Below are positions 38,650 through 52,305 of a stretch of 64,000 nt of DNA, piece after piece; the first letter of the stretch is position 1, and every line of letters begins with the position of its first letter. Origin of the DNA: Diorhabda sublineata (lineage: Eukaryota; Arthropoda; Insecta; Coleoptera; Chrysomelidae); contig NC_079477.1 of the NCBI RefSeq assembly GCF_026230105.1, forward strand, positions 8,065,001-8,129,000, written 5' to 3'. The notes under the pieces were generated by a model, which was not told where the DNA came from, did no database searches, and saw only the letters and a program-made list of their open reading frames with translations. The translations under genes and the position numbers were made by a program.

Positions 38650-39205
38650 AAATATAAAACTTTTTTCCTTACCATATGTACAAAGACTTTCCCGACAACT
38701 ATCGATTTGTTTCAATAGATATTAGTCTAAGTCATAAAGGACATAATACATTATCCAAGTTTTTTTCTAAACTTAACTCTAAAACACCCAAAAACAAAAA
38801 AAGTAAAACTATACCTTGTGATGATTGTAACATAGGACATACATCTCATTCATTAGAAAAAAGATTAAAAGGTCAAGAATACGTTAAAGAAATAAAACTG
38901 CATTAAAAATCATACATGCACTTATAAAAATTTGAAACGAAATCAAATACATACAAGGAAAATAGAATTCTTAGAAATGGTTCATATACGTAGGAACGGG
39001 ATAAAACAATTTGAGTGAAATTTTTAGTTCCATTTTTTCAATTTTAATACAACTACGAATAATTCGATTGATGGTTGGAATATTTTTGGAATGTAACAAT
39101 AAAAAAAAATATTTTTTCTGGTAAAACAACTCATTTTTATTTTGATATTCATGTTGTAGGTGATCAATTGATGCAAATTGTCAATGTCAAGTCATATTTT
39201 GATAA
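38650..39205 (+). mobile_element. Penelope-like element, GIY-YIG endonuclease-like C-terminus, copy 2
   Basis: Frame 38676-38906 contains IPCDDCNIGHTSHSLEKRLK, which resembles the Cys-bearing GIY-YIG segment of Penelope-like elements (IPC..C...YIGxTxxxLxxRLK). A frameshift near 38890 continues with KTALKNHTCTY...RKIEFLEMVHIRRN, matching the TALxxH...ExxFLEMxxIxxx region. The reverse transcriptase part is absent. The non-coding tail is shared with 1140-1350. Confidence 0.55.
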
Positions 39206-39879
39206 AGATTTAAGAAGGTCTAAGATGTAAAAAGCTGAAGAAATGTATACTGAAAACTTTGAAATTGGTAATTTTACACCTATAAATCGAATACTAAATT
39301 GAAGAAATATGTAAATTTGCGACGAATCGAGAATTTTCACAACATTGGCGAAAAAATTTTTGGGACCCCAAACAAGCTTTACATGGAAATACATGGGCGG
39401 TGTGTAAAAAATTTACCACCAAGTTACCGATTCATTGTTTTGGCGATTTTTTGCTAATTTTTTTATATATACGCAATTTTTTACTCTTTTGCCAATTAAA
39501 CATTATTCCCGATTATGAGTCTACCGGGCGACAATTATATATGGAATATAGTGAAATGAATTTGGGGGAAAAAGTTTTCAATTTTTTCTTAAATAAAAGA
39601 AAAATTTTGATTATATTATATTGCTTATGCTAAATTATTACTGAAACTACATATATATAGATATATGTATATAAAAATATACATACGTCCCTCAAAATAT
39701 ATCCGACAAAAACTTGATAATATAATATCGAAAGGTTTTATTATATAAGATATTTTTTTTCGTATCCTACTTCGTCATAATGAAATGAATTTGGGTCAGC
39801 AACGGAGAGAAAGAGAAGGAAAATAAATACACCTCCATGTCCTAGTCTACGCTTAGGTTACGACCTCCATATTATAAAA

Positions 39880-40110
39880 CAATTGCCGGCTTGCCAAAAT
39901 GCTCGTTTCAGTGAAAGTGACGAGCGGTCGTCGCCCCAAGGTTAACTCGATTAGGATTTCCGTAAAAAATAAGCGATCAATTGTTTCGTTACATCACTTA
40001 ACGTATATTTCCTACATTTCCGGTTATTGTGCGTGCTGAATTACGCGTTATGAGTTGAGTTAAGATAAAGTGTGAATCATCCTTTAAGAATTGACGTCAA
40101 ATGAAAACCA
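39880..40110 (+). promoter_or_regulatory. GC-richer island with full CRE palindrome
   Basis: The island stands out from the AT-rich intron. It holds an initiator-like TTTCAGT at 39906-39912, a GC-rich GACGAGCGGTCGTCG stretch, and a perfect TGACGTCA palindrome (40092-40099). It could be an enhancer or an alternative promoter; no coding start follows. Confidence 0.25.
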
Positions 40111-40114
40111 AAAA

Positions 40115-43100
40115 CTATTTAGTTGATATAGTCTAGAGAGAAAAAAATTTGTTCATTTATATCATATCTTTTATATCAGACATAAATTCCTGGGTCGATA
40201 CGGCTAGACTATCCTAGGTCAAAGTTTCCCTTTTTGAGGTTATGCACCTAATTTGCATGTTAGACTGCGTTTATTCAACCGCTGTGTTTTGTTTTTGTTC
40301 TGAGGCGTAAAACACACGAGACCGGTATTGCATTTTATCTTTTATCGTGGAAAAAGATATGGAATGAAATTTATTTTGATATTCCATGCATAAAATTATC
40401 TTGAAAACAAAGATTACGAAGAAGTGACTATATGTAAAATACAAGAATGTTGTTTTATTCGAAGATTATAAGAACTCCAATATTTCAGAATGTGTCATTG
40501 ATAATTCATTTAAAGCCAAGTTATTATTCTAGAAATAGTACGAGCCTATTTTTTATGCAATTAATATAAACGAACTGCCAAATATCCCTAAGCTGTTAAT
40601 TCCCGCGAAATAAATAAGTACCAATAAATTTTCCCCTGACGATTTCTATCCAAATATTAGTCTTTTAGGTGCGTTTGGGTGTGTTTTGTCTGCATCCAGG
40701 AGTCCAGTAGTGATAATTAATTCGATTCACTATACCACTTAAAAAATGTTGCGAAAATACTATACTATTAAGGATATTTGGAATTTCATTATAATGCTTC
40801 ATGGAGATTTCGATTTAACTTTGTATGGGTGAAGTTTTTCTTTCGATAAATACTTTACTACAAACGACTGACTAACATTTTATTGTAAGTCAATTTCTTT
40901 GTAGTTGCGTGAGGATTGTCTCCTAATAACAGAAAAATATCTAAATTAGCATCATCATTGGTCTTCTCGATCTTCTAGGTTCACTAATTTCAACAATTCA
41001 GCTGTACAATTGAAGATCTTCTTCATGACTTCTAAGTCTACATCTATCGCCATTACCTAGCATCATTAGAAATTCTATCTTTTCCAGTGGCATGCCCAGA
41101 ATATTGCTCTGGAGAGGGTCAGGACATAAGTCAACCTCCGGTGGTATGAAATAGAGTGTAGAGCAGATTCTAGTTTTATCTTACAAGATATAAATTATTT
41201 TATTTTTTTTTTTTTTATAGAACATTATTATATTTTTTGGCTCTGGGGGAATCGGTTCCGCTCGCCCCTTTTCCCCTTCAGCACTCCACTAATCCTTTCT
41301 CACTCGGTTAAAGAAGCCATAAGGATAAAATTGGTATGAAGCTGATTGTAATCCTGACACTGGCAAACAGTTGTTTTAATAAAACAATTGATAAAGATAG
41401 ATGTTATTACTAGATAACTTTATTTCTTTCATAATTCAAAATTAAGTTCATTTTTTTGTACGTTTTATAAATTTTGTGTATCAGTTTATTATGAATCTGT
41501 TTTATAATTTTACTTATGAGCGAATTTCATTAATTTAACAAACGTATTGAAAAAGAAAATATTTTTTAACATGCTTATATGATCTTGGTTTGTATGTGTG
41601 TAACTGACACTTCAAACTGTCGGGTTTATTTGAAATTTCGCACACTTATTGAGAACTGAAGGCACTACAAGAATTTCATGATTAAAGCTAGAGTGATTAA
41701 TGAAAGGCTTTATTTTAATGTAAAGAAGTGTAGGCCAAACTATTAGTTATTATTTAGATTTATATATAAGTATTTGGTGTATAATAGATACTAATCTTAA
41801 AGTCAATGCTGGGAATTTTTTTTCTAGTAAAAATTTACTAAAACTATCTTTTTTGCGTAATTTTTATCTATTATTCTATTATTGTGGATATAAAGATGTT
41901 ATTACCCTTAGAATGTAGCAAACTTTATCATCATATTGATTACTTTTATAGCAATGTTTATTATTATCTAAGTGATATTCTTTGAGTTTTTCACCTTTTT
42001 TGAAAAAAATATTTATATAAGTAAGTCAATGACTCTAGATTTTGTGAAATTGTAGCAAAACATTCAAGTACACGTCAATGCCAAATATTACGAAAAATTT
42101 TCAATCACAGTCTAACATCTATTGAATATGCTATTAAACTATCAGAACATAACGTTGTTCTTTATCTCTTATTAAAAATTCCTAGAATGTCTTTCTAGAT
42201 ATATTTTTAGTACGTAAGCACGTGTTATTATTATTTTAATATTTTTAAAACATTAGTAGTTTAACTATATCAAAACGAAAACAACCGATTGATTCTAGAC
42301 TAATTTATTAAAATAAATTATGTAATAATTTTAAATATTATTGTAGCAATAAATAAAAATGTTAAACAATGCTCATTGAATGTAAGATATTTACACGTGT
42401 CGATCGTTATTTTTGCACGAGTTTACAGTATAAACAAAAAATATTCAAATTGCATGCAACTCATTTTAGTTTCAAAATAGATATGTATTGATAATTGTCT
42501 TCGAAAAAATCCTAATGCAAGCAAATGTAATCGAGGACACAAACTGAAAATAATAGTGTCCACACATTTAATCCCAGAACAGGCACTGATGGCGCTTCTA
42601 GTGGCGCAGCACTTCAAAATAGAAATTTCACATTCGGTTGAATATGAATCGCAAAGGATTAATTTAATTTGGTTTAATTTCGAAATGATACTGTAAAGCG
42701 ATGCCTTTTGTATGTATGAAGGGAAGTAGAATGGGTAACTTCAATCATCATCTGAAAGAAAGAGGCGAAAATTTTGCTTCTACTAACCACTTATTGGTGT
42801 TCGAGTAAAGTAGAAAAGATTGTTTCTAAAAACTACAAAGCCTTTTTCTGTACAATTAATAATAGTAGTAAGGACTGCAGAAAACATATTTAATGACAAT
42901 CGTCAATGTTTAGTGTTTGTTCGCAGACGACTTGAATCCAATTTTTTTAGTTTGCAAAAAGAAGTTATTAACTTTGGACGGATCATTAAACAACTAGGCC
43001 AAATAAAACAAATAAGAAACAGCAACATTACTAATTGTGATGTTAGATAATGATAAACATTCCTCCCCGTAATTAAGTTTACCAAACGTCTGCTCGGATT

Positions 43101-44248
43101 ATCTCCTGAGAGTTCGTGAACAAGTTAAACTTTGTATGATGAAACAGAAGAACCAATAATGAAACGAAATATGTTTTGTGAGCCAGTCAGATATGGAACT
43201 TTAAGAAAAAGAGACTGTGCGGATAGAATCACTAAAATTACAGAAAAATATAGAATATTCTGATATATCCTGAATCTACTCAAGTTGAAACAAAGAGAAA
43301 TATTCTGCTTCATGATCATACTAAATAGAGAAAAATATAAGGTGATTATTTTTGCTTAACTAGAACTCGAATCGACGTGCTGAAAAATATTCTTCCATAT
43401 GTTTGAATATTTTTATTTATTTATTTGAGAAACAAAGGTGATTTGGAATGATGAAATTCTTAGTTGAGAAATAATGAAAAAACTTGAATCATTGAAAATA
43501 TTTCTCAGTATGTTAAGTATCAAATGACGCTAAAAATTCAGTTCCTAAATTTTAATCATCTGTTTTGTAAATAGTTTTAACGGTAGGATCAAATTTATTT
43601 TTCTAAAGTGTTGTCCCAGTTATTTTGACATTTCCCACGATTTCGTAATTCGAAATCTCACACAAATTTCAAAATAATACGAGTCAACCTTGTAACACTC
43701 ATCAAAGCTGCTTTTAAAAATCCATCAATTCCCAACAACGTTGCCAAATTCATTAAAAGAATAAACATATGATACGGAATTACGTGAAATTGATTCTTTG
43801 AAGATCTCAATTAAAAATATTAATTCTTGAAAATTAGTAGTCATCTTATTAATTTTAATTTAATAATAGTTTCTGCCTTTATACAGTCTGATTTGTTTTT
43901 ATTAGTTTTATTTGATGTGGCAACATTGCATATCTACTAATTGTGTTATAATTTTTGTTAAACATAAAAATTTGTTATTTCAGCACGATTCAGCTTCCTA
44001 CAATATATTCAAATATTAAAAATTAGAAAATGAGGTCGTGTAAAAATAGTAAATATGTAAATTAAATGTTTGTGTCTTTCCGAAAACATATTTCCATGAA
44101 AATTAAATAATTTTTACGCATCAATTTACAATTTTGATTGAATTGATCATTTGGTCATTCTATACAATATGTAGGTAGCTTCTATATTATGGAAAAGAGA
44201 CTATATAAAGATAAATTTGTTTTTGGATTGATTCCTCTGAAATATTAT
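40115..44248. other. Intron 1 interval without recognised feature
   Basis: AT-rich, with a T tract near 41200 beside a GC-richer 130-bp patch (41240-41370). No gene seen. Confidence 0.5.
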
Positions 44249-44252
44249 TGTA

Positions 44253-45048
44253 CGAGGTATATCCACAATGTAAGTTCCATTTCTATCAGCAGCAGTGCTG
44301 CGATCGCAGGTCCGCTCACGCGCGGTAGTTCTCTCACTCAAGCAGAAGAAATATGTCATTTTCAGATTACTGCCTCTGATGTGTTTCTTTTCTCGATTAT
44401 ATCAGCCTTAACTGAAAATGACGCCGTTTGTGATTCGTTTTCTGAATGCAAAGAAATTTAAATCAAGTGAAATTTATTGGCAAACACAAGCTTAACCAAA
44501 ACCATGTGTTTACAATTAGTGCTCTTGCTATGGAATTTCTGCAAATCTCACGATCAATAATCCATGGAATTGTTACTGAAAAACTGAAATTTCGAAAACT
44601 TTGCTCTTATTTTGTACCCACATTCTGACTGTACAACACAAACAATAACGGATGGGCATTCCGTTTTAACTTTTGACAGGCTACATATGGTGAAGACGGT
44701 GTGGTTACTGAAAACTTTACTCACTCCAACGGGAATTTGGTTGGAAAGTGTTTGATCATCGTGTGTATAGCCCTGAACTCGTTCGTAGCGATTTTTATCG
44801 CTTTTTACACTTAAAATCTTTTCTTGGTATTTAACAATGATGATGAGTTGAAAGAACATGCTTGAAAACACAGGTGGTAACCTTCTATGAAGAAGGCATA
44901 CGAAAACTTGTGCCACGCTATAACAAGTACCTTCATAGCTTCGATTACGGAAACTATGTAGAAAATTAGTTCTAGATTTCTGTATAATATATCTGTATAT
45001 GTTTTTTATATAACCATATAACGGAACTTACTTTCTGGATATACCTCG
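44253..45048 (+). mobile_element. Internally deleted mariner element with both TIRs and TA duplication
   Basis: Ends beginning CGAGGTATATCCA at 44253 and, inverted, ending at 45048 match over about 28 bp with two mismatches; TA flanks both (44251-44252 and 45049-45050). Plus-strand coding remnants include SRSIIHGIVTEKLKFRKLCS with FVPTF (about 44550-44625, the helix-turn-helix to linker) and, at about 44880-44980, TFYEEGIRKLVPRYNKYLHS ending in NYVEN-stop, the typical mariner C-terminus. The catalytic core between them is largely missing or unreadable. Element length is 796 bp. Confidence 0.85.
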
Positions 45049-45829
45049 TATTTGGCTTTGAGTTGATTATGTAAGATGTGAAATAATTTGTAATTCACAA
45101 AACAAAAGGTATACAGAATTTTTGTTTTCATAATGTGCCATTAACCTCAATACACTTGTTATCTGTATTATTAGTAAATATAACAATAAGTTTTCCGTCG
45201 TTTTGAATATTTTTAATCAAGATGACATATTTTTGTGATACAATTTTTGGTAATCGTCAAGGATCGTAGAAATCGAATGTTATTCGAATTGATATATTAA
45301 AATGAGAGAAATATCAAGAATAAGTGGTCAACATCAACATGTTTTTGACGTTTGCATACGCATAAATTGTGTAAAATGAGGTTAAAAAATCTACCTTATA
45401 AAGGAAGTCGGTATTTCGTACTAGAATTGTATTATGTAAGTAAGATTTACTCAAAGTGGAATCGTATGTAGGTTAAGGCCAACAACTACTGAAAAAAAAC
45501 ATAAAATACATACCTGTGTTGAACGCTATAGCAACAGCGGCGAACGTATGACGAATTTACACAACTAATGAATTATTTAAACACAATTAACAAAAAAATC
45601 TATTTTTTAATTGTTAATAAAAGTTGCGCGAAAGTGATTTCTGCTTCATAAAATATTAGAAGAGAATTTCTCGAGCATCAAAATGTGACCGACAAAAAGC
45701 GGTAAACACACATATCTGTTGAACCAAGATAACTAATTTTTGATGCTTCTTAATAAATATGTTCAGCTTCATTAGAAAAATTACGAGGAAAGCTAGCTCA
45801 ATAATAAATAATAAACTCGCGATGCCGTT

Positions 45830-45971
45830 TTATACATCTAGATTTGGCTACCTTCGTGAGAGAGCGCTGCTAAATTCTGCTGAGTATTCAACAGCCTACG
45901 ACCAATCACTCAGATATGTTTTATTTGAAACCGATTGGACGATCTTGGTGGTTACGATAAACGGTTAATAT
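45830..45971 (+). repeat. Dispersed repeat family B, copy 1
   Basis: It contains GCTAAATTCTGCTGAGTATT, ACAGCCTACGACCAATCACT, CCGATTGGACGATCTTGGTG and AACGGTTAATATG in the same order as related motifs at 47690-47834. Family unknown. Confidence 0.5.
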
Positions 45972-47689
45972 GAATACGTTGATCGATGAAAGCTATATAT
46001 TATCTATCCTTGGTTAATTTCACACCAATACTTCCATATCATATTTGTAGTTTTGTTTTGATTATCGAAATTATTCCTAGTTTTCAATCTGTTTTGTTCT
46101 GCCTTGGTAAATAACCAACAGATATATCCTTTTTATATTTCCATTAAATTTGAGATAACTTTCCATTGCCATTGTACAAAAGGTAGTTAATATCTCTTTC
46201 AAATTCACCTTGCTCAAATATCAACTGATTCCATTGCTGATCCTACTTTTTGTACTAGAGCAGACAGCTGTAAAGGGTAACATTCAGTGTGGAAGATATA
46301 TGATAATATAACAATAATTCCATACTTGTGCCAAAAACCTCAGCGGACAATCTTGTCGTTTTGTAGTTTTCTCTCTAACGTCCAGAGCTTGATCTTCTTG
46401 AACCCTTGTAATATAATGTATAAAGATCTTTGGTTCTATTGGAAACGTCTATTGACGATAGATCTCACTCAGATGGAAAACCTGACGAATTCTACGCACT
46501 CTTTTGAAACATAATAATTCACTTATGTAAACATCTGATATTCGAATACTTTTTATCACAGAACCACATATTATGCAGTCACGAAAAGTAACAGAAAATT
46601 TAATTATTTCCTATTCGTGGTCAAATAAGTGAAGTTGAAAAAAAAATTGAAATTCTAAAATACATATATGGGATTTTTTATGTTAGTCAGTATAGTTTGT
46701 TTAGGAACAATTTAAATTTAATTTTGATCTAACGTTTGAAGGATGTTGAACTTTCTACCATATACATATTAGCCTTAGGGAGAACGAAAATTGAATTTTC
46801 CGATAAGGAATATAACGTTACCTAACCATCGATTATGGGAAATTCCGAAAAATATATAGAACGCATCCAAAGTTTTGAGTAATTTGATCGCATCCTTAAT
46901 AAACATCTAGAAATTGATTGACAGTTCTCAGTTACCTTCACATTTCACTTAGTACATTTCAAACCTTTTCGTCTATCAATGCGCCAAAACTTTCTTACGA
47001 ATAGAAAATTTGGAGCTACTAAGTACTACATCATATGAGAATTTGTCTGTGAGAAAAATTATGGATAAATACGTAATTAATTATTATGAGATAAAAAGTT
47101 GCAAGTGTTATTATATAAACTAGGCTGTTGGCATTATTCTCGACACGTGTTCGGTACGCTGCTGACTTTCAACAAATGCATTTAATATATTATCATTGCT
47201 CAACTGTCACCACGATACCGCTGAACTAGCGTTTACATACGTTGTGTTTTATTGGCGATATTATTGATAATTTATTATTTGATTAACCCAATTAAATCGA
47301 ACTTTTTCTGACAACTCACGCATGAAATTTTATAACAAAACCAGGTCAATATTACATCGGCTAATAATTTTTAATTCAAATTAAAACGTGAAAAACTACC
47401 ACTATTTTGCGTGTCTTCCAAGACATCCACTGGAGAGTAGAGTAATTGCCATCTACTTACTCCAACAGGTTTATTTAAAAATTCATAAAGATAAAATAAA
47501 ACATGTAATATATTTTTTAAAATATTAGATTCAAGCTTTCAAAAATGTTTTTTCTCATATATATTTTGTGTATTAGGATCAAATTGAGATTTAGGCAGTA
47601 TTGGCGGTAAAGGCAGAAGCAAGAATCGAAGACTATGATTAATAGGCTAAGTTCAACGATGACAGGGCCACAGGATAAATATATGTCTA

Positions 47690-47834
47690 TGAGAAGCTGA
47701 TCTGCGAAGGCAGAGGCTTGCTAAAATCTGTGGAGTATACTGCAAATTTAATAGCCTGCGAATAATTATATATCAGATATCAATTCAAGACTAATCGGAA
47801 GATCTTTATGGTTAGAGTAAATAGTTAATGTGAT
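47690..47834 (+). repeat. Dispersed repeat family B, copy 2
   Basis: This is the more diverged copy: GCTAAAATCTGTGGAGTATA, ATAGCCTGCGAATAATTATA, CTAATCGGAAGATCTTTATG and AATAGTTAATGTG follow the order seen in copy 1. No coding content. Confidence 0.5.
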
Positions 47835-47839
47835 ATCAA

Positions 47840-50800
47840 TCTAGGTTGTCTTGCTGAATGCCTCCTGTGATTTATGTACGACTTTCTCATAATAAGTGTT
47901 TCATGAAATTCTCTATAAACCTCTTTAAAACTAAAATGATGATCGTAGCAGCTCAATGATATAGGTGATTGGCATAAAAATCCAGAACGTCTCGTAGCAC
48001 GTATATCTGGGTCAAACTTGAAAAAAATAGACCGACCAGAAATAACAGTTGGTAGCTGTCAGAAAATTAGGATCAAGAATAAAAAAGAATTTATGAAACC
48101 GTGTCATAAATGTTAGGAGAATATCTACAATGAAGTAACGTAACAAGAATCCCATTACTCAAGATGGACGATTCATATTCGGGTATCACCTGGCACCATA
48201 AATGTACTCGTCGCTGTACAGGTTTTCATCGAAAACAATCCCAACCTAATACCACGCACAGAAAAATATTCTTATATCAGGTCATCTCCAACAAAGCCAC
48301 TTCTCACATTAAATATCCCCTATCCAACCAAAAAACAATCTCAACGATCTTACTGAAGAAACTGAAAAAAAGCAGACGTGGAGGAGACTTCCGTTAAGAT
48401 TCAAATTTAAAGTGATTCTTAATACTTATATAACATAGTGTACCTTCGCATATAAATGGAAGAAGGGTTCCATTTACTTCCTTTATTATTTACGATAATA
48501 TCTAGACGTTAAACAATTGAAAAAAAAGTTGCTAAAAGGAAGTAAAGTTTCCGTTTTTAAACTCAGTATGGGAAGATAGATCCTGATGTGTAATTTAATT
48601 CATAAAAGTTATTAAAATTTTTTCGTCTTAATTGTGTTTAAAATTTGTACAATAGAAAGTAAGTAAGTCTTATCTTTCAAACATTACACATTGTTTAATA
48701 GTAAATTTCTTAAATTATATACTATTTTTAAAAATATTTATGTTATTTGAATGTTTTTTATAACATTTATTTCAGTTGAAAACATATATTTTTTATTTTA
48801 TTGGATACCTGCCACTATTACCTAGTTTGTTTTCAAATAATAATCAAGAAGTATTTATTGAAATTCAACCGGAAACTAACTAATTCCTTGACCTAAAAAA
48901 GTTTCCATTTCGTTCTAAGTCTATGGTCGGTACACGTTACCACATAATTTAAACAGAGGTGTACTAGACTAAAAACCATTAAATAGTATATAGTTCTTGA
49001 TTATTAATAAATCAACAGATAATAGTAATGTGGAGATATCTTAAAAATTAATGTTTTATACATTAAAAACAGTTTTTAACAATTAGGTCGATATTTGTTA
49101 ACTTTGACAGAATATGGGATGTGTTTATCGGTCTTTGACGTATATTATAATCACATGATACTTTCACGGAAACTTGAAAACTATTTTTCCATTAAAATTT
49201 TTTCATGAAATTATTATTTTCACGTTCATGTCGAATGTATGAAACGATATCAATTTTTAAAATCAATCAACATCTTTCTTCTTAATTGAATACATTATTG
49301 ATATATAACAAAAAGAACAATTCTACATGGTCAGGATATAAAAAAATGGGTCATTGTATTTAAAGAACATATTATTTAAATATTGTAACTTATTTTTATT
49401 CTATAAAGATTATTACTTAATATTTATTTTTGTCTGTGGTTTCAAGGTACTTTGAGGTGTCAAAATAAAATTATTTACTCAGAGAAGTCAAACCTGCTGA
49501 CACATTCATAATAATCTTCTAGTTAATTAAGCAATTAACTGATCAATTTGTTCCCATTTGATTAATTAAACTCACTGAAAATATATACATAAAGAATAGA
49601 CAACAAGGAAAGTTATCAATAATAACTAAGGGCCCATTCAAGTTATGACGAACTTATTCAACATTTTTTGAGACGAAATAATAGCATATTACATGTACTT
49701 TACATAACCGTAAAAAATTGAAATAATAATTATAGTAGATATAACGAGAATCCTATTTCCAACAAGCAATAATAGTACTGAGGACCATGAAATATTTTTG
49801 AGTTAAATTATCATATGACTTTTGCATAGATGAGGGGTACTTGGAAAATATACTTCATTTTTCCCAATTATTCAATCTTTTTGGGAATATACGATAACAC
49901 AAAGTTTCCTTATGTGGAATTTAGCCGCTCATTCAAGTTTTCTGTAGTCTTTTTGGGGAGGATCAGTCCCTATCTTCTTACACTTTCAGCTTGTTCAACA
50001 GCTACATTTCTGTAAATCTTTGATAATAACTTATCTTTTCTATGCGTATTTAATAATTGTACTTTTCATTGGCATACCTACATAATTTCTTCAGCAACGG
50101 ACTTCAGCAACTCTTCTGCACAAAATTTTAATAATTTTACACTCATTTTATCAAATCCATCTTTCAGGTTTTTGAACGCTTTCATGATCTCTTATGTGAT
50201 AATTTATCATTTTCTTTTTCATTCTTTTCGTCTCGATTTTCTTCGTTTGCCGCTAATAGTGTTTCAAAACGTTCTTTCACTTTTAGTATTGTTTTGCGTT
50301 CTTATTCTTTTCTGCTTTGTTTTTTTTTATTCTTATTCATTCATTATTTCATCTGTCTGCTGTCGAATAACTCTTCTTATTTTTGTTTTGCATTCTTTTC
50401 TCACTTCTTTGCATTTCAGTAGTACTTTACTTTACTTACTTTTCTATTGGACCTTTTTTTGACACTGCTCCTTCCACTATTCACTTATTTTTTGCTCTTC
50501 TCCTTTACCCAGCTTCTTATGTCCTGCTGCATTAACACACTTAACAACTTATTTTTGTACATCATTCTCCTTTATCTTTTATCGTCCTGCTTATTATCCA
50601 GATTTTTTAATAATTTAATTTTTATTGCTCCGTGTACTTAAATATCATATACAAATTATTCTCGATGTTTTGATTTAGTTTCGGTCTTTATCAAAATTTT
50701 TTGTGAAATTGACTATTATGAATAAATCAGTAGATTATCTACTATATGAAATACAAAAATTATCAAAATACAATACGATAAATTGAAATTTATGAAATAG

Positions 50801-51585
50801 AATTATAAATTTCACTCAAATTGCTTGGGTCTTTTTTATTTGAAGGTTTTTGCATTTCGTTGTATACGCATATTTTTCAAAAATACCCTTTTGTATATTT
50901 GACATTGTTGATAACTGTTAGGAAAATCCGTGAACATTTGATAAGGAAAAGTAATTTGATTATCCTTCCTTTGAATATGTTATTTATCCTTTTTTTCAGG
51001 ATAATTATTATCTGTTAATACAGTTTTGATTAGTTCAATATGAAACTGATAATCACTGATCTTTTTTGGTAGATGGATTGAAATATAAATATCTTGAGGA
51101 TCAAATTTTGATATTTATATGGTAAGAATTAATTGTTATAGTTGTATATAATTATATTTAATAAATAATGAAATTAGCTCATAATATCGAATAATTCTAT
51201 AAAAAAATCAATTATTTATTAACATGCATCCAAAACACAATCAATAATATATATTATTCTACAAATAGACCTGATATTACTTATTCTGATACATGACACA
51301 CTTAAAGATCTAGAAATGTCAAATAGAGACTTGAAATATCAGAAAAAACAACAGAACCTGATACGAGGATAAAAAACAGTAAGGGAGATTGAAACAACGA
51401 TTAATAGAACACTCAAAAAAGAAATGGAACGATGACATATTATAAAGAAAAAATAAGAGAAAAATATTGAGTCCGGTTCTGTATATATTCATCAACTAAT
51501 TTAACAGTAATGGATGATTATTTTCAAACTTTTGTGATAATTATACCACCTCTTTTTCATTAAGTTTCCAAGCAGTACGTGTAAA
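47840..51585. other. Intron 1 interval; pyrimidine-rich tract
   Basis: It includes a long T/C-rich, purine-poor plus-strand tract at about 50200-50640, whose frames (for example 50172-50462) are hydrophobic because of composition. Nothing else was recognised. Confidence 0.5.
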
Positions 51586-51589
51586 CTTA

Positions 51590-51880
51590 TAACCTCGAGA
51601 CACAGTTGATTTGAATTTTTAGGTACTTAAACACCTCAAATCCTTTTCAAACTTGAAACACTTACTTGATATTGATGTATTTTCTGTTCTTAATATTTCA
51701 TTGTGATTAAAAAAGCTACAATAATGAAAATAGCACTAAATTTCAACATGAAAATAGATATTTTTGCACAAATACATACTTTCCAGCTTTTTACATTTTA
51801 CCCTCAATATATATTGTTTAGGTTCAATTTTACTCAGATACTTTTCTTTTGCACTAAATTTATTCAATTTATCAAAGAAA
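51590..51880 (+). repeat. Dispersed repeat family A, copy 3
   Basis: It shares a 28-bp perfect match (51627-51654) with copy 2, and the GATTAAAAAAGCT and GCACAAATACAT landmarks with copies 1 and 2. It ends about 400 bp before the acceptor of E74 exon 2. Confidence 0.6.
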
Positions 51881-52305
51881 AAATATTGCACTGAATAAAA
51901 AAGTGTTGAAAATTAAAAATTTATGTGGTGTTCTTTGCAGAGAAATATCACTGCATATTCAGCTGTTGTTTTTATGAAAGAACTACAAAATATCCATTCA
52001 TTATTTGGTTCTACAACAAATTTCCACCTGTGTTTAAGAAGTGAGTTCGAATTTGCGCGATTTTTTTAAACGTTGCAAAAAATGTAAAATTTCAACTTCG
52101 TTTATCTATTATTCATATAATCCAAAATAATATGTAGGATTTTGAATAAAGTGCTTGAAAGTCTATTAATGTTTTCAACGTACTAGTTTTATTTCATATG
52201 AGTAATTTCTAAACAAGGATTCAATCAACTACAATATTTTATAATTTTGTATTTTGACACGAACGCTGATTATTCAAGAAAAATTAATTATTGTTTTTTT
52301 TTCAG

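Larger units (their letters stand above)
17899..52305 (+). other. Eip74EF: E74 intron 1 (34.4 kb)
   Basis: It is bounded by GTAAGT at 17899 and TTTTCAG ending at 52305. It contains many transposon remnants and no further coding exon that I recognise. I looked for the E74A-type N-terminus and for extra phase-compatible exons and found none by eye, but short exons could be missed. Long first introns with nested promoters are known for Drosophila E74. Confidence 0.75.

Noticed and set aside
44554..44916. 120-codon minus-strand frame, the longest in the window
   Set aside because: It is antisense to the mariner remnant at 44253-45048, whose plus-strand motifs are clear.
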